Assembly: GCA_046341775.1 (NCBI GenBank)
Contig: JBKDQQ010000096.1
Span: forward strand, 1-35,674
Length of the DNA: 35,674 bases
Reading direction: 5' to 3'
DNA from: SXXH01 sp041165735
GTDB taxonomy: Bacteria > Planctomycetota > UBA1135 > GCA-002686595
In this document: positions 16,163 through 23,789 of the stretch, piece after piece
Position numbering within the stretch: the stretch's first letter is position 1
Layout: each line of letters begins with the position of its first letter
The notes under the pieces: model-generated
What the model saw: only the letters and a program-made list of their open reading frames with translations
Database searches by the model: none
Told to the model about the DNA's origin: nothing
Position numbers and translations under genes: made by a program

Positions 16163-16638
16163 GCGTCCTCGTCGGGCCCCATGCGACGCGCCAGCGGCGA
16201 GGCGTGGTGCAGGACCATGCGCCAGCGCCCCGCGCGCCACAGGTACAAGTTCGTGGCCACCGCGCGGAATTCGGTGACGCGACGCGCCGGATCCGGCTCG
16301 TCGTCGTCGCGCCCCGTCAGACGCTCCTCGCACGAAACCCAGCCCCACTCACCGAGGATCCTGAACTCGAGGTCCGCCAACTCGAAGCTCACCTGCGGGC
16401 GCCCAGCGAAGATCGCCCTCCAAGACCCCAACACCGCCTCCCGCCCCAGCAACATCTGCGCCCCCGGATGCACGCACCGAATGGAGTCGTCCTCGTCCCA
16501 GCACCCGCGCATCGCCTCGAAGTCGAGCTCCTCGAAGGCCCGATAGAACGCGCGGTTGGCGCGTGCGAGTTCCTTCTGCAGGTCGTGGTCGGCGGGCACG
16601 GGATGGAGGGGTGGGGTTGGGTGGTCGTTGTGCAGCAT
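16159..16638 (-). CDS. NTF2-like / SnoaL-type (DUF4440-like) protein
   Basis: A 159-residue protein with the cone-shaped NTF2-like pattern: an N-terminal helix NRAFYRAFEELDFEAMRGCW, then IRCVHPGAQMLLGREAVLGSW, strands FELADLEFRI and GWVSCEERLT, and the final LYLWRAGRWRMVLHHASPL. The fold houses small enzymes and binding proteins; no catalytic role can be assigned. ATG 16638 is my choice. Longer in-frame starts (16683, 16737) would run into the inverted repeat element, and none has a Shine-Dalgarno. The downstream glycosyltransferase overlaps its stop by 4 bp. Confidence 0.75.
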   Translation of the reverse strand: MLHNDHPTPPLHPVPADHDLQKELARANRAFYRAFEELDFEAMRGCWDEDDSIRCVHPGAQMLLGREAVLGSWRAIFAGRPQVSFELADLEFRILGEWGWVSCEERLTGRDDDEPDPARRVTEFRAVATNLYLWRAGRWRMVLHHASPLARRMGPDEDA

Positions 16639-16822
16639 GGGAGGGAGGGGGGACAAACGAATTCCGATGCTGGCCCCGTTCATTGTGCGCGGTGGCCCAT
16701 GGGTTTTCGCGACCAGATCGCTGCTTGCCTGCTGCACGGCCCTCTACGCGCGACGTCTAGACCATTGAGAGCAGTTGCTCCGCGCCAGCCCGAGGCCTGG
16801 TGGAGCCACTGCCATGCGTGGT

Positions 16823-16843
16823 GGCGTGCCGTGGAGGCACGCC
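16823..16843. repeat. 8-bp hairpin inside the 542-bp element
   Basis: GGCGTGCC (16823-16830) and GGCACGCC (16836-16843) form a perfect stem with the 5-nt loop GTGGA. It is the strongest simple hairpin inside the element and may be a terminator or an RNA structure. Confidence 0.4.
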
Positions 16844-16905
16844 GGGGCGTAGCCGCCGGAAGCGGAACTCCCCGATTCCTCGACCGCGCGACCCGCCCTA
16901 CGACT

Positions 16906-17179
16906 TCACGGAGACGCCACCCAGAGGACCTTCCATCCGCACACGAATGCGATCGGCAGCTCGCAGGCCGCGCACCGGTGTTCGCGCATCGGCCCGCCCA
17001 CTCGGCGCCAGGCAAGTCCGCCGTCTCCGCATCGCCAGCAGGGGCCCTGGACGGGCCTTCGGTGCCCTTCGTGCGGCGCCTTGACCGCGTGCTTCGCTCC
17101 GCTGAAGCGCGGGGCGGGCCGTCGTGGGGTCGCTTCGGGTTTCCGGCGGGGGCCACCCAGCCTCCACTGTGCGCCAAGG
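16906..17179 (-). pseudogene. Zinc-ribbon-like reading frame without a usable start
   Basis: The minus strand between 17040 and the stop at 16906-16908 reads like protein: CWRCGDGGLAWRRVG, then EHRCAACELPIAF, then VCGWKVLWVASP. Two CxxC pairs separated by about 20 residues fit a small zinc ribbon. Within the inverted-repeat element the frame upstream of the cysteines has no ATG, GTG or TTG. The nearest ATG is at 17265, inside the adjacent RNA candidate. It may be a fragment of a larger protein, a degenerate cargo gene, or chance. I do not recognise a named family. Confidence 0.3.
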
Positions 17180-17206
17180 CGCGCACAATGAACGGGACCA
17201 GCATCG

Positions 17207-17244
17207 AAAAAAGCTGCGGCGAGCCCACGGGGAGCTCGCCGCAG
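17207..17244 (-). terminator. Intrinsic terminator of the RNA candidate
   Basis: CTGCGGCGAGC and GCTCGCCGCAG (17244-17234 with 17224-17214 on the minus strand) form a perfect 11-bp stem with a 9-nt loop, followed after one C by six T (17212-17207). It is the most textbook Rho-independent terminator in the window, and its T run lies only on the minus strand, which fixes the direction of transcription. Confidence 0.88.
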
Positions 17245-17400
17245 TCCCAAGTTGCCTCGGACCAACCGTCGCCACGGTTGGCGTCCCGATCGATCCCCTG
17301 CGCCGGGGACGGGTGCCGCGAGATCGGCTGGCCCGTGGTGCGCAGGGACGGCGCGGTTCGGAGGGCGGTAACGGCCAGGCCGTGCGCCATCGATCCGGCG
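17207..17400 (-). ncRNA. Structured RNA candidate, about 195 nt, family not recognised
   Basis: Read on the minus strand from about 17400, it begins 6-7 nt after a TATCAT box and ends at a perfect terminator. Helices seen: P1 GATCGAT (17396-17390) with ATCGATC (17294-17288); inside it arm A, GGCGC/GCGCC (17388-17384 with 17354-17350), capped by an ACGGC-CTG-GCCGT hairpin, and arm B, CCCTGCGC/GCGCAGGG (17347-17340 with 17303-17296), extended by ACGGG/CCCGT and GCCG/CGGC. After P1 comes arm C, CCAACCGT/ACGGTTGG (17281-17274 with 17269-17262). Then the terminator. This is a three-way junction plus two hairpins. It lacks the signatures I know for tmRNA, RNase P and SRP RNA; its length fits 6S RNA but the shape does not obviously match. 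No coding signal is convincing. Confidence 0.5.
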
Positions 17401-17406
17401 GGCGTG

Positions 17407-17437
17407 ATGATAGCAGCGGAATGGGCAATTCGAATTG
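17407..17437 (-). promoter_or_regulatory. Promoter and palindromic operator candidate of the RNA
   Basis: On the minus strand TATCAT (17412 to 17407) is a good -10 box, 6-7 nt before the likely RNA start. The perfect 12-bp palindrome CAATTCGAATTG (17426-17437) covers the place where a -35 element would sit, with TTCGAA at a 16-nt spacing. The surrounding 17411-17470 is the most A+T-rich stretch of the window. It may also serve the metalloprotease gene on the plus strand. Confidence 0.5.
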
Positions 17438-17622
17438 GTAATTAAAAGGAATCTGCAATTTGAGCACGCAGGCGGGGTTGGGGCTGGGGAATCGGGGTTC
17501 TAGGGGAGCAATTGGGGTCGCTGGGCCGTCCACAACGGTGCTGGAGAGCTTGTATCCTCAGGCACGACGATCCCCGTGCGCGGTGCTTCGCGCGCGCCCT
17601 CCTCTCCCCGCCCCCTCCCTCG

Positions 17623-20600
17623 ATGACCGCCGCCCAATCCGGTTCCACCCGTCTGCTCCCTCATGCTTGGCTCGCCGCGTTTGGTGCGCTGGCCCTGGTC
17701 GTGGTTCCCGCCGGTGCGACCGAGGAGTCCGCGGCTGGCGCGATGGCGCGGGCTGACGCGCCCGGGGCCGGTGGAGAAGGGCGGTGGCGCTCCGCCGAGG
17801 CGCGGGCCCTGGATGTCGCGGTAGGTGCTTGGCGCGCGGAGCATGGCTCGGCGTGGCTCGCGGAGCGCGCCGCGGATGGCGCGGCGCTCGTGCAATTGGC
17901 GGGGGGTGGCGTGCGGCTCGCCGAGGAGGTGCTCGACGAAGAGGCGGCCGCGCGCGTCGCGCGCGTCGCGCTGGAGCGCACGCGCCACTTGTTCGGGTTC
18001 GACGCGGCGACGCTCGAGCTCCAGCACGCCGTGCACCTGCCGTTGACCGCGATCAGCACCAGCGACAAGTGGGCGGTGCGCTTCCGCCAGCGGCACGATG
18101 GGGTCGACGCGCCCGGTTGCTTCGTCAACGTCTTGCTCGACCTGGATGGGCGCCTGCTCTCGGTCCAGTCCACCGCGTTGCGCGGCATCGCGCGCCTCGC
18201 CGCGCGGCCGGAACTGCCTCCGGCGGCGGCGTTGGAGCTTGCTCGCGCGCGCTTCCTGGCCGACGAGGGGCGGCAAGCCACGCGCATCGTCGCGCCGCGC
18301 CTCGCCTGGACGGCCCCGCGGGCGGCCGACGGCACGATCGAGCAGGGCGCGCCGCGGCTGGCGTGGATCGTCGAGTTGTACGACGAGGCGCCCGAGTTCG
18401 AGCCGGCTGGCCGCCACTACGCGTTCGACGCGGGGCGCGGAGGCTTGGTGTGGACGGCGCCCGGCATCCACCACTTCGAGGTGCGCGGGACCGTGCGCGC
18501 CTTCGTCACCCCCGGCACGCTCCCCGACAGCGCCTCGAACCCGGAGGTCTCCACGCCCATGCGCCACCTGCGCGTGACGGCGGCGGGCCAGACGACCACC
18601 ACCGACGAGAACGGCGCGTTCAGCTTCCCGGGACTCGCGAGCGCCACCAGCGTGCAAGTCGAGTTCCGCGGCCCGTTCAACAACGTGTTCAACGACGCCG
18701 GCGCGGAGTACTCGCTCTCGCAGACGGTGCAGCCGAACACGAACGCCACGCTGACGATGAACCCCGGCTCGAACGCGCAGACGACGGCGGCGGGCAACGC
18801 CTTCCACCACGTCAACCTGCTGCGCGATTGGGTGCGCTCGATCATCCCGGGCGACGCCACGGCCGACTTCGTCATGACGGCCAACGTCAACCTGCCGCAG
18901 ACCTGCAACGCGTACTACAACGGCAGCTCGACGAACTACTTCCTCGCCGGCGGGTCGTGCGTGAACACGGCCTACTCCAGCGTGGTCGCCCACGAGTGCG
19001 GCCACTGGCTCAACGACCGCTACGGCACGGGCAACGGCCCCGACGGGATCGGCGAAGGCAATGCGGATGTCTTCGCCATGTACCTTTACGACACCCCGCT
19101 CGTGGGCGAGAACTTCTGCGGCGCGGGCTGCGGCATCCGCACCGGATTGAACACGCGCCAGTTCTGCGGCGACCTGTTCGCGGCGTGCCATGGCGGGGTG
19201 CACGCCGATGGCGAGGTGTGGATGGGAGCGGCCTGGAAGGTGCGCGATCGCCTGAATCAAGCGCTGGGCGACAGTCAAGGCGATTTGACGGCGGACATGT
19301 TGTTCCTCGGATGGATGAACGCCTACAACCAAGGCGCGATCCGCTCCGTGATGGAGACGCAGTGGCTCGTGCTCGACGACGACGACGCCAACCTCGCCGA
19401 CGGCACGCCGCACTACGCGCAGATCGACGGCGGCTTCCGCGCGCAGGGATTCCCCGGGGTCGAACTGCAGCCGTTGACCATCGAGAACCTGCAACTCGTG
19501 GCCGACCAGGCGTGGCCGCGCGGTCCGTACCCGATCGACGCGCGCCTCGTGCCGCAGTTCGGCCAGCAACTGGTCGAGACCAAGCTCTTCTGGCGCGTCA
19601 ACGCCGGCCCGTGGCAGTCGACGGACATGCGCCCGCAGGGGTTGCAGCGCTACAGCCACCACATTCCCCCGGTGGGCGACGGCACGCAGGTCGATTGGTA
19701 CGTCCGCGTGTCAGATGCGCTGGGCAACGCCCGGACCTCGCCCGAAGGCGCGCCGGCGCAGAGCCACGCCTTCCGCGTCGGCGGTCTCGCTTCCATCGGC
19801 GCGCCCGAGGGCTTCGAGAGCGGCCCTGCGGGATGGGCCGGCGGAAGCTACGGCGACACGCCCAACACGACGCACGATTGGGAGCGCGGCGTGCCCAGCG
19901 GGAAGTTCGGCAACGTCGTCCAGGGCACCACGCCCATCGCTTGGCGCGATCCTTCCGCGGCGGCCTCCGGCGACTACTGCTTCGGCACGGACATCCTGCC
20001 CGCGGGCAACGGCTCCTACCAGGGCAACGCGCACACCTACCTGCGCTCGCCGCCGCTCGACTTCACCGGACGCTTCGGCGTGGTGCTGAGGTACAAGCGC
20101 TGGTTGTCGACGCAGATGTCGAACTTCGACCAGGCGCGCATCCGCGTGAACGGCCAGGTGTGCTGGACGAACCCCGCGGACGCGGCGCTGAGCGAGTCGG
20201 CTTGGAGCGTGCAGGAGGTCGACATCAGCGACCACGCCGACAACCGCGCCGGCGTCGTGGTCGAGTTCGAACTGCTCACGGACGGCTCGCTCAACCTCGG
20301 CGGATGGGCCGTCGACGACATCGAGTTCCTGGCCCTCGGTCCGGGCGCGCCGCCTCCGCCCGCGGCCCAGGCTCCCATCTCCTACGGCCCGGGCAAGCTC
20401 AACTCGCTGGGCATCGCGGCGACCCTCTACGGATACGGCTCGGCCTCCGGCTCCGGCGGTTCCTTCCAAGTGCAACTGGCCGGAGCGCGCGCCAACCAGT
20501 CGGCGATCCTCGCCTCGTCGGCATCCTACGGCAGCGCGGTCCTGTTCGGCGGCGTGCGCCTGATCGGATCGCCGTTCACGCGCGACGCGCTGTGGACGCT

Positions 20601-20754
20601 CGACGCCAACGGCGAGGCCTACCATTCGCCGACCTTCACGCCCGCGATGGTCGGCTCCTCGCGCTACTACCAGGCCTTCTACCGCGACATCGGCAACCCG
20701 GACGGCACCGGCGTCGCCCTGTCGCGCGCCCTGCGCGTCGACATCGGACCTTGA
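17623..20754 (+). CDS. Secreted metalloprotease, fungalysin/thermolysin-like (HExxH), multidomain
   Basis: A 1043-residue exported protein. After a signal peptide (LLPHAWLAAFGALALVVVPAGA) comes a propeptide-like region with FTP-like strands (about 45-290). A carboxypeptidase-regulatory-like beta-sandwich follows (about 305-350: HLRVTAAGQTTTTDENGAFSFPG). The gluzincin catalytic domain has VVAHECGHWLNDRYG (HECGH at 457-461) and a third zinc ligand, Glu478 in GEGNADVF. Later domains resemble Ig-like and MAM/jelly-roll modules (GFESGPAGW, WAVDDIEFLALGPG). The final 120 residues (PISYGPGKLNSLGIAATLYG to ALRVDIGP) are a planctomycete-type C-terminal domain. Extracellular peptide hydrolysis is expected. 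ATG 17623 starts the signal peptide; no Shine-Dalgarno is visible. Confidence 0.85.
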   Translation: MTAAQSGSTRLLPHAWLAAFGALALVVVPAGATEESAAGAMARADAPGAGGEGRWRSAEARALDVAVGAWRAEHGSAWLAERAADGAALVQLAGGGVRLAEEVLDEEAAARVARVALERTRHLFGFDAATLELQHAVHLPLTAISTSDKWAVRFRQRHDGVDAPGCFVNVLLDLDGRLLSVQSTALRGIARLAARPELPPAAALELARARFLADEGRQATRIVAPRLAWTAPRAADGTIEQGAPRLAWIVELYDEAPEFEPAGRHYAFDAGRGGLVWTAPGIHHFEVRGTVRAFVTPGTLPDSASNPEVSTPMRHLRVTAAGQTTTTDENGAFSFPGLASATSVQVEFRGPFNNVFNDAGAEYSLSQTVQPNTNATLTMNPGSNAQTTAAGNAFHHVNLLRDWVRSIIPGDATADFVMTANVNLPQTCNAYYNGSSTNYFLAGGSCVNTAYSSVVAHECGHWLNDRYGTGNGPDGIGEGNADVFAMYLYDTPLVGENFCGAGCGIRTGLNTRQFCGDLFAACHGGVHADGEVWMGAAWKVRDRLNQALGDSQGDLTADMLFLGWMNAYNQGAIRSVMETQWLVLDDDDANLADGTPHYAQIDGGFRAQGFPGVELQPLTIENLQLVADQAWPRGPYPIDARLVPQFGQQLVETKLFWRVNAGPWQSTDMRPQGLQRYSHHIPPVGDGTQVDWYVRVSDALGNARTSPEGAPAQSHAFRVGGLASIGAPEGFESGPAGWAGGSYGDTPNTTHDWERGVPSGKFGNVVQGTTPIAWRDPSAAASGDYCFGTDILPAGNGSYQGNAHTYLRSPPLDFTGRFGVVLRYKRWLSTQMSNFDQARIRVNGQVCWTNPADAALSESAWSVQEVDISDHADNRAGVVVEFELLTDGSLNLGGWAVDDIEFLALGPGAPPPPAAQAPISYGPGKLNSLGIAATLYGYGSASGSGGSFQVQLAGARANQSAILASSASYGSAVLFGGVRLIGSPFTRDALWTLDANGEAYHSPTFTPAMVGSSRYYQAFYRDIGNPDGTGVALSRALRVDIGP

Positions 20755-20775
20755 GGGGGTGCGGGCGCGCGGGCG

Positions 20776-20797
20776 ACTGTCAAGTTTGCTTGACGGT
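20776..20797. terminator. 9-bp hairpin between convergent genes, overlapping the MFS stop
   Basis: ACTGTCAAG (20776-20784) pairs with CTTGACGGT (20789-20797), with one G-T wobble and the loop TTTG. The stem contains the stop codon of the MFS gene (20780-20782) and lies 21 bp after the protease stop. The same bases form the dyad TGTCAA-N6-TTGACG seen also at 10655. Confidence 0.5.
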
Positions 20798-22009
20798 CCC
20801 CGCCAGGCGCGCCGCGCACGCGGCGGCGCAGGCCGCGAGGCCCGCCGCGGGCAGGAAGGCCGTGGCCGCGTCGCCCCATTGCCACAGGATGCCGAAGCCG
20901 GCGCTCGCCGGCAGCGCCAACGCGCCCGCCACGAGGTGGTAGCGGCCGAAGGCCCCGCCGCGCAGGTGGGCCGAGGCGTGACCCGCGACCAGTGCGCGCT
21001 GGGGGCCCTCGACGAGCCCGGTGTGCACGCCATGCAGCAGCGCGAAGGCCAAGGCCGCCTGCGGCGTCGAGGCGAAGGCCAGGCCCGTGCAAGCCACCGC
21101 CAGCACGAGGAAGCCGGCGGCCATCACGCGTCCGTGTCCGCGCCGATCGCCGAGTCGCCCGAGGAACCACGACGAGGCGCTCTTCACGAGGTGCAGCGCG
21201 ACCCACAGGAGCGGCAGCGCCGCCAGGGAGCCTTCGACCCCGAGCAGTTCCTGCACGCGCAGCACGATGAACAGGTCGCTCGCCGCCGCCAGCGTGTACA
21301 GCGCGATCGGGAGCAGCAGCCGCCATTCCCCGGGCGCCGGTGGCGCGAACAGCGGGCCGCGTGGCGTCGACTCGATCGCGCGCGGAGCTTCGCGCACCTT
21401 CCAGGCCAGCACGCACAACGACAGCGCTCCGGGCACGAGGGCCAGCGCGAACACCGTGCGCAACTCGAGTCCGGCCTGCGTCAAGAGCAGCAGCGCGACG
21501 AGCGGCCCCAGCACCGCGCCCGCGTGATCCATGGCGCGGTGGAAGCCGAACGCGGCCGCGCGCCGCGAGGAGGGGACCGCCTCGGCCAGCAACGCGTCGC
21601 GCGGCGCCGTGCGCAGTCCCTTGCCGATGCGATCGAGCGCGCGGATGGCGACCACGTGCCACGCCGACCCCGCCAGCGCCACCAGCGGACGCGCCACCGC
21701 GGCGATCGCGTAGCCCCACGCGACGAGGCCCTTGCGGCTCTTCGCGCGGTCCGAGAGCGCCCCGGCCCACAACTTGACGAAGCTCGCCACGAGGTCGGCC
21801 ACGCCCTCGACGAACCCGAGGGCCGCCGGCCCGGCGCCGAGGCTCGTCGCGAGGAACAACGGCAGGAGCGGGGCGATCATCTCGCTGGCGATGTCCGTCA
21901 GCAGGCTGACCACGCCCAGCGCCAGCACGTTGCGCGAGCGCCATGGCGGTCCTCCGCCACCGTCGCGCGCGACCTCGCGCTCCAGTCCGCTCGCTTCCTC
22001 CGCGGCCAT
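20780..22009 (-). CDS. MFS transporter
   Basis: A 409-residue inner-membrane protein with about 12 hydrophobic segments in two halves, split by a longer polar loop (about 195-225). Family features: VVSLLTDIASEMIAPLLPLFLA in helix 1, then AGALSDRAKSRKGLVAWGYA, the loop 2-3 motif A equivalent. RALDRIGKGLRTAPRDALLAE is characteristic of a subgroup of uncharacterised MFS_1 permeases. A second motif A copy, GRLGDRRGHGRVM, lies in the C-terminal half. The substrate cannot be inferred. It starts 6 bp after the phosphodiesterase stop and is almost certainly co-transcribed with it. Confidence 0.88.
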   Translation of the reverse strand: MAAEEASGLEREVARDGGGGPPWRSRNVLALGVVSLLTDIASEMIAPLLPLFLATSLGAGPAALGFVEGVADLVASFVKLWAGALSDRAKSRKGLVAWGYAIAAVARPLVALAGSAWHVVAIRALDRIGKGLRTAPRDALLAEAVPSSRRAAAFGFHRAMDHAGAVLGPLVALLLLTQAGLELRTVFALALVPGALSLCVLAWKVREAPRAIESTPRGPLFAPPAPGEWRLLLPIALYTLAAASDLFIVLRVQELLGVEGSLAALPLLWVALHLVKSASSWFLGRLGDRRGHGRVMAAGFLVLAVACTGLAFASTPQAALAFALLHGVHTGLVEGPQRALVAGHASAHLRGGAFGRYHLVAGALALPASAGFGILWQWGDAATAFLPAAGLAACAAACAARLAGTVKQT

Positions 22010-22015
22010 CGGGTC

Positions 22016-23410
22016 CTAGCGCCCGCGCGCCAGGAGCGCCAAGGCGCGCGCCTTCGTCTCGGCCATGGCGACGGTCCCGTCGCGCGGCTCGCCGCCGCAC
22101 TCGTCCCATGGACGCGAGGAGATGAACACCGCCTGGCGCGCGGGATCGGGATCGACGCGCCCGTGAGTGCCCTTGACCAGGCTCGCATCCAGCGGGATCA
22201 CGTCCATCAAGTAGCGCATGCCGAGCTTCTTCTGCATCAACCTCGCCGCGATGCGCAGCTTGGGCGCGGCCAGCGCGGGATCGAGGAACAGTTCGCACGG
22301 GTCGTAGCCGTGCTTCCTGTGGATGTCGACGGTGCGCGCGAAGTCGGGGGCCCGCGCATCGTCCAGCCAGTGGTAGTACGTGAACCAAGCGCCCTGCTCG
22401 GCCACGAGCACCAGATCGCCCGCGCGCGGGTGGTCGAGTCCGGCGGCTGCGCGCGAGGGCCCCTCCAGCACCTCCGCGACGCCCGGCAGGCTGCGCACGA
22501 GCGCGCGCGCCTCGGCCAACGCGCGCGCGTCCTTGGCGTGCACGTGCGCGACTTGGTGGTCGCTGACGGCGAAGGCGCGGCTGGCGAAGGGGTCGAACAC
22601 CTCGCCTTGCGGCGTCTGGCGCACGGCCGCGAGCCCCGCCTCGCGCAGGGCGCGGTTGACGTGCACGGGGCGCGTGGCGTCCTCGATCGAGTACTCGCTC
22701 ACCACCAAGGTCGCGGCCCCCGCCTCCTCGGCCGCGTCGCGGATGTCGCCCACGAGGCGATCGACCTCTTCGAGCGCGGCGAGCGAGCGCGGATGGTCCG
22801 GGCCGAAGCGCTGGTGGTCGTAGTCGAGGTGCGGCAGGTACACCATCGTCAACGCGGGCTTGCGACGGCGCAGAGTGTGGATGGCCGCGTCGGCCAGCCA
22901 GCGCGAACTGGGCAGGCCGGACTTCGGCCCCCAGAAGTCGAAGAACGGGAAGGCGCCCAGTGCTCGCTCGAGCTCCAGCCCGTACTCGTCCGGAGCGGAG
23001 TAGATGGCCGGGATCTTGCGTCCATCGGCGGGATAGTAGGGGCGCGGAGTGACCGCCAGGTCCACCGCCGCACCCATGTTCCACCACCAGAAGATCTTGG
23101 CCGTCGTGGCCGCGGGATCGAGGCGCTTGACGGCCTCGTAGAGCTTCTCGCCCGACACGAGCGCGTTCGACTGGCGCCACAACGCCGCCTCGCCCGTCTC
23201 GCGCATGTACCAGCCGTTGCCCACCGCGCCATGGGCCGCGGGAGCGAGGCCCGTCAGCATCGTGGCCTGCGCGCTGCAGGTCACCGCCGGCAGGATCGTG
23301 CGCATGGGTGCGCCGCAGCCTTCCTTGGCGAGGCGCGACAAGTGCGGAGTGCGGGCGCCGACCTGCCGCATGGACAGGCCGACCACGTCGATGACCACGA
23401 GCGGCTGCAT
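22016..23410 (-). CDS. Alkaline-phosphatase-superfamily phosphodiesterase (NPP type)
   Basis: A 464-residue protein of the nucleotide pyrophosphatase/phosphodiesterase branch. Asp8 in VVIDVVG is the first metal ligand. Thr44 in LPAVTCSAQATMLTG is the nucleophile, and HGAVGNGWYMR follows as in the family. PHLDYDHQRFGP (193-204) supplies the Asp/His metal ligands, and FAVSDHQVAHVH the second pair. No signal peptide is visible, so it is probably cytoplasmic. Expected reaction: hydrolysis of a phosphodiester or pyrophosphate; substrate unknown. The MFS gene follows after 6 bp. A TAGCAT box within a palindrome lies 12 nt before ATG 23410, giving a very short leader at most. Confidence 0.86.
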   Translation of the reverse strand: MQPLVVIDVVGLSMRQVGARTPHLSRLAKEGCGAPMRTILPAVTCSAQATMLTGLAPAAHGAVGNGWYMRETGEAALWRQSNALVSGEKLYEAVKRLDPAATTAKIFWWWNMGAAVDLAVTPRPYYPADGRKIPAIYSAPDEYGLELERALGAFPFFDFWGPKSGLPSSRWLADAAIHTLRRRKPALTMVYLPHLDYDHQRFGPDHPRSLAALEEVDRLVGDIRDAAEEAGAATLVVSEYSIEDATRPVHVNRALREAGLAAVRQTPQGEVFDPFASRAFAVSDHQVAHVHAKDARALAEARALVRSLPGVAEVLEGPSRAAAGLDHPRAGDLVLVAEQGAWFTYYHWLDDARAPDFARTVDIHRKHGYDPCELFLDPALAAPKLRIAARLMQKKLGMRYLMDVIPLDASLVKGTHGRVDPDPARQAVFISSRPWDECGGEPRDGTVAMAETKARALALLARGR

Positions 23411-23420
23411 GGGGCGCGAC

Positions 23421-23434
23421 GGATGCTAGCATCC
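23421..23434. promoter_or_regulatory. Perfect 14-bp palindrome forming two overlapping divergent -10 boxes
   Basis: GGATGCTAGCATCC lies in the 28-bp gap between the divergent NPP and Rieske genes. Because it is symmetrical, TAGCAT occurs on both strands: 6 nt before the Rieske ATG (23439) and 12 nt before the NPP ATG (23410). It can be a shared bidirectional promoter core or an operator controlling both genes. Confidence 0.5.
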
Positions 23435-23438
23435 GCGC

Positions 23439-23789
23439 ATGCTGCGCAGACTGCTGGAGATGTTCCGAGGCAAGCCGGTGCTCGTGGGCGGTGCCGCCAA
23501 GCTCGTCGAAGGCACGGCCAAGGTCGTCGAGATCGGCGACGTGATGGCTGGTGGAACGCAGGTCGTCCTGTGCCGCGTCGAAGGCAAGGTCTACGCGCTC
23601 GACGCGCAGTGCCCGCACGATGGCGGGCGGATCATCGGCGGACCGCTCGTCGACGGCAAGTACGCGGTGTGTCCGCTGCACAACTACCACTTCGACCCGC
23701 GCAGCGGCGTCGCGGTGCGCGGCGCGTGCCCGAAGGCCAAGACCTACGCCGCCACCGAGCGCGACGGGAACGTCGAGCTGCGCCTCTAG
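23439..23789 (+). CDS. Rieske [2Fe-2S] protein
   Basis: A 116-residue single-domain Rieske protein. The cluster ligands are in CPHDGG (Cys58, His60) and CPLHNYHFD (Cys78, His81), with the family spacing. It is small and soluble, like bacterial Rieske ferredoxins or the NirD/ferredoxin component of dioxygenases, and would carry single electrons for an unidentified partner. No oxygenase or reductase lies next to it. ATG 23439 is preceded by TAGCAT ending 6 nt upstream and no Shine-Dalgarno, suggesting leaderless expression. It is transcribed divergently from the NPP gene. Confidence 0.9.
   Translation: MLRRLLEMFRGKPVLVGGAAKLVEGTAKVVEIGDVMAGGTQVVLCRVEGKVYALDAQCPHDGGRIIGGPLVDGKYAVCPLHNYHFDPRSGVAVRGACPKAKTYAATERDGNVELRL

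Larger units (their letters stand above)
16665..17206. mobile_element. 542-bp element bounded by 27-bp inverted repeats, possibly MITE-like
   Basis: The left end (16665-16691, starting CGATGCTGGCCCCGTTC) and the reverse complement of the right end (17180-17206) agree at 26 of 27 positions; the single difference is C versus T at position 10. The 488 bp between contain no complete gene, only a zinc-ribbon-like reading frame on the minus strand and an 8-bp hairpin at 16823-16843. No target-site duplication is visible, and there is no transposase. The right repeat abuts the T tract of an intrinsic terminator. Alternatives: a duplicated regulatory site, or the ends of an unrecognised RNA or mobile unit. 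Confidence 0.4.

Noticed and set aside
16665..17206. Calling the inverted-repeat element an insertion sequence
   Set aside because: No transposase and no target-site duplication are visible; only a tentative mobile or repeat label is justified.
17245..17533. Minus-strand open frames across the structured RNA region
   Set aside because: Several frames are open but none shows a domain, a hydrophobic pattern or a plausible start, whereas paired helices and the terminator explain the region better.
17513..17622. Starting the metalloprotease at an upstream in-frame codon near 17512
   Set aside because: The extra residues are Arg/Pro-rich and would bury the signal peptide; ATG 17623 puts it at the N-terminus.
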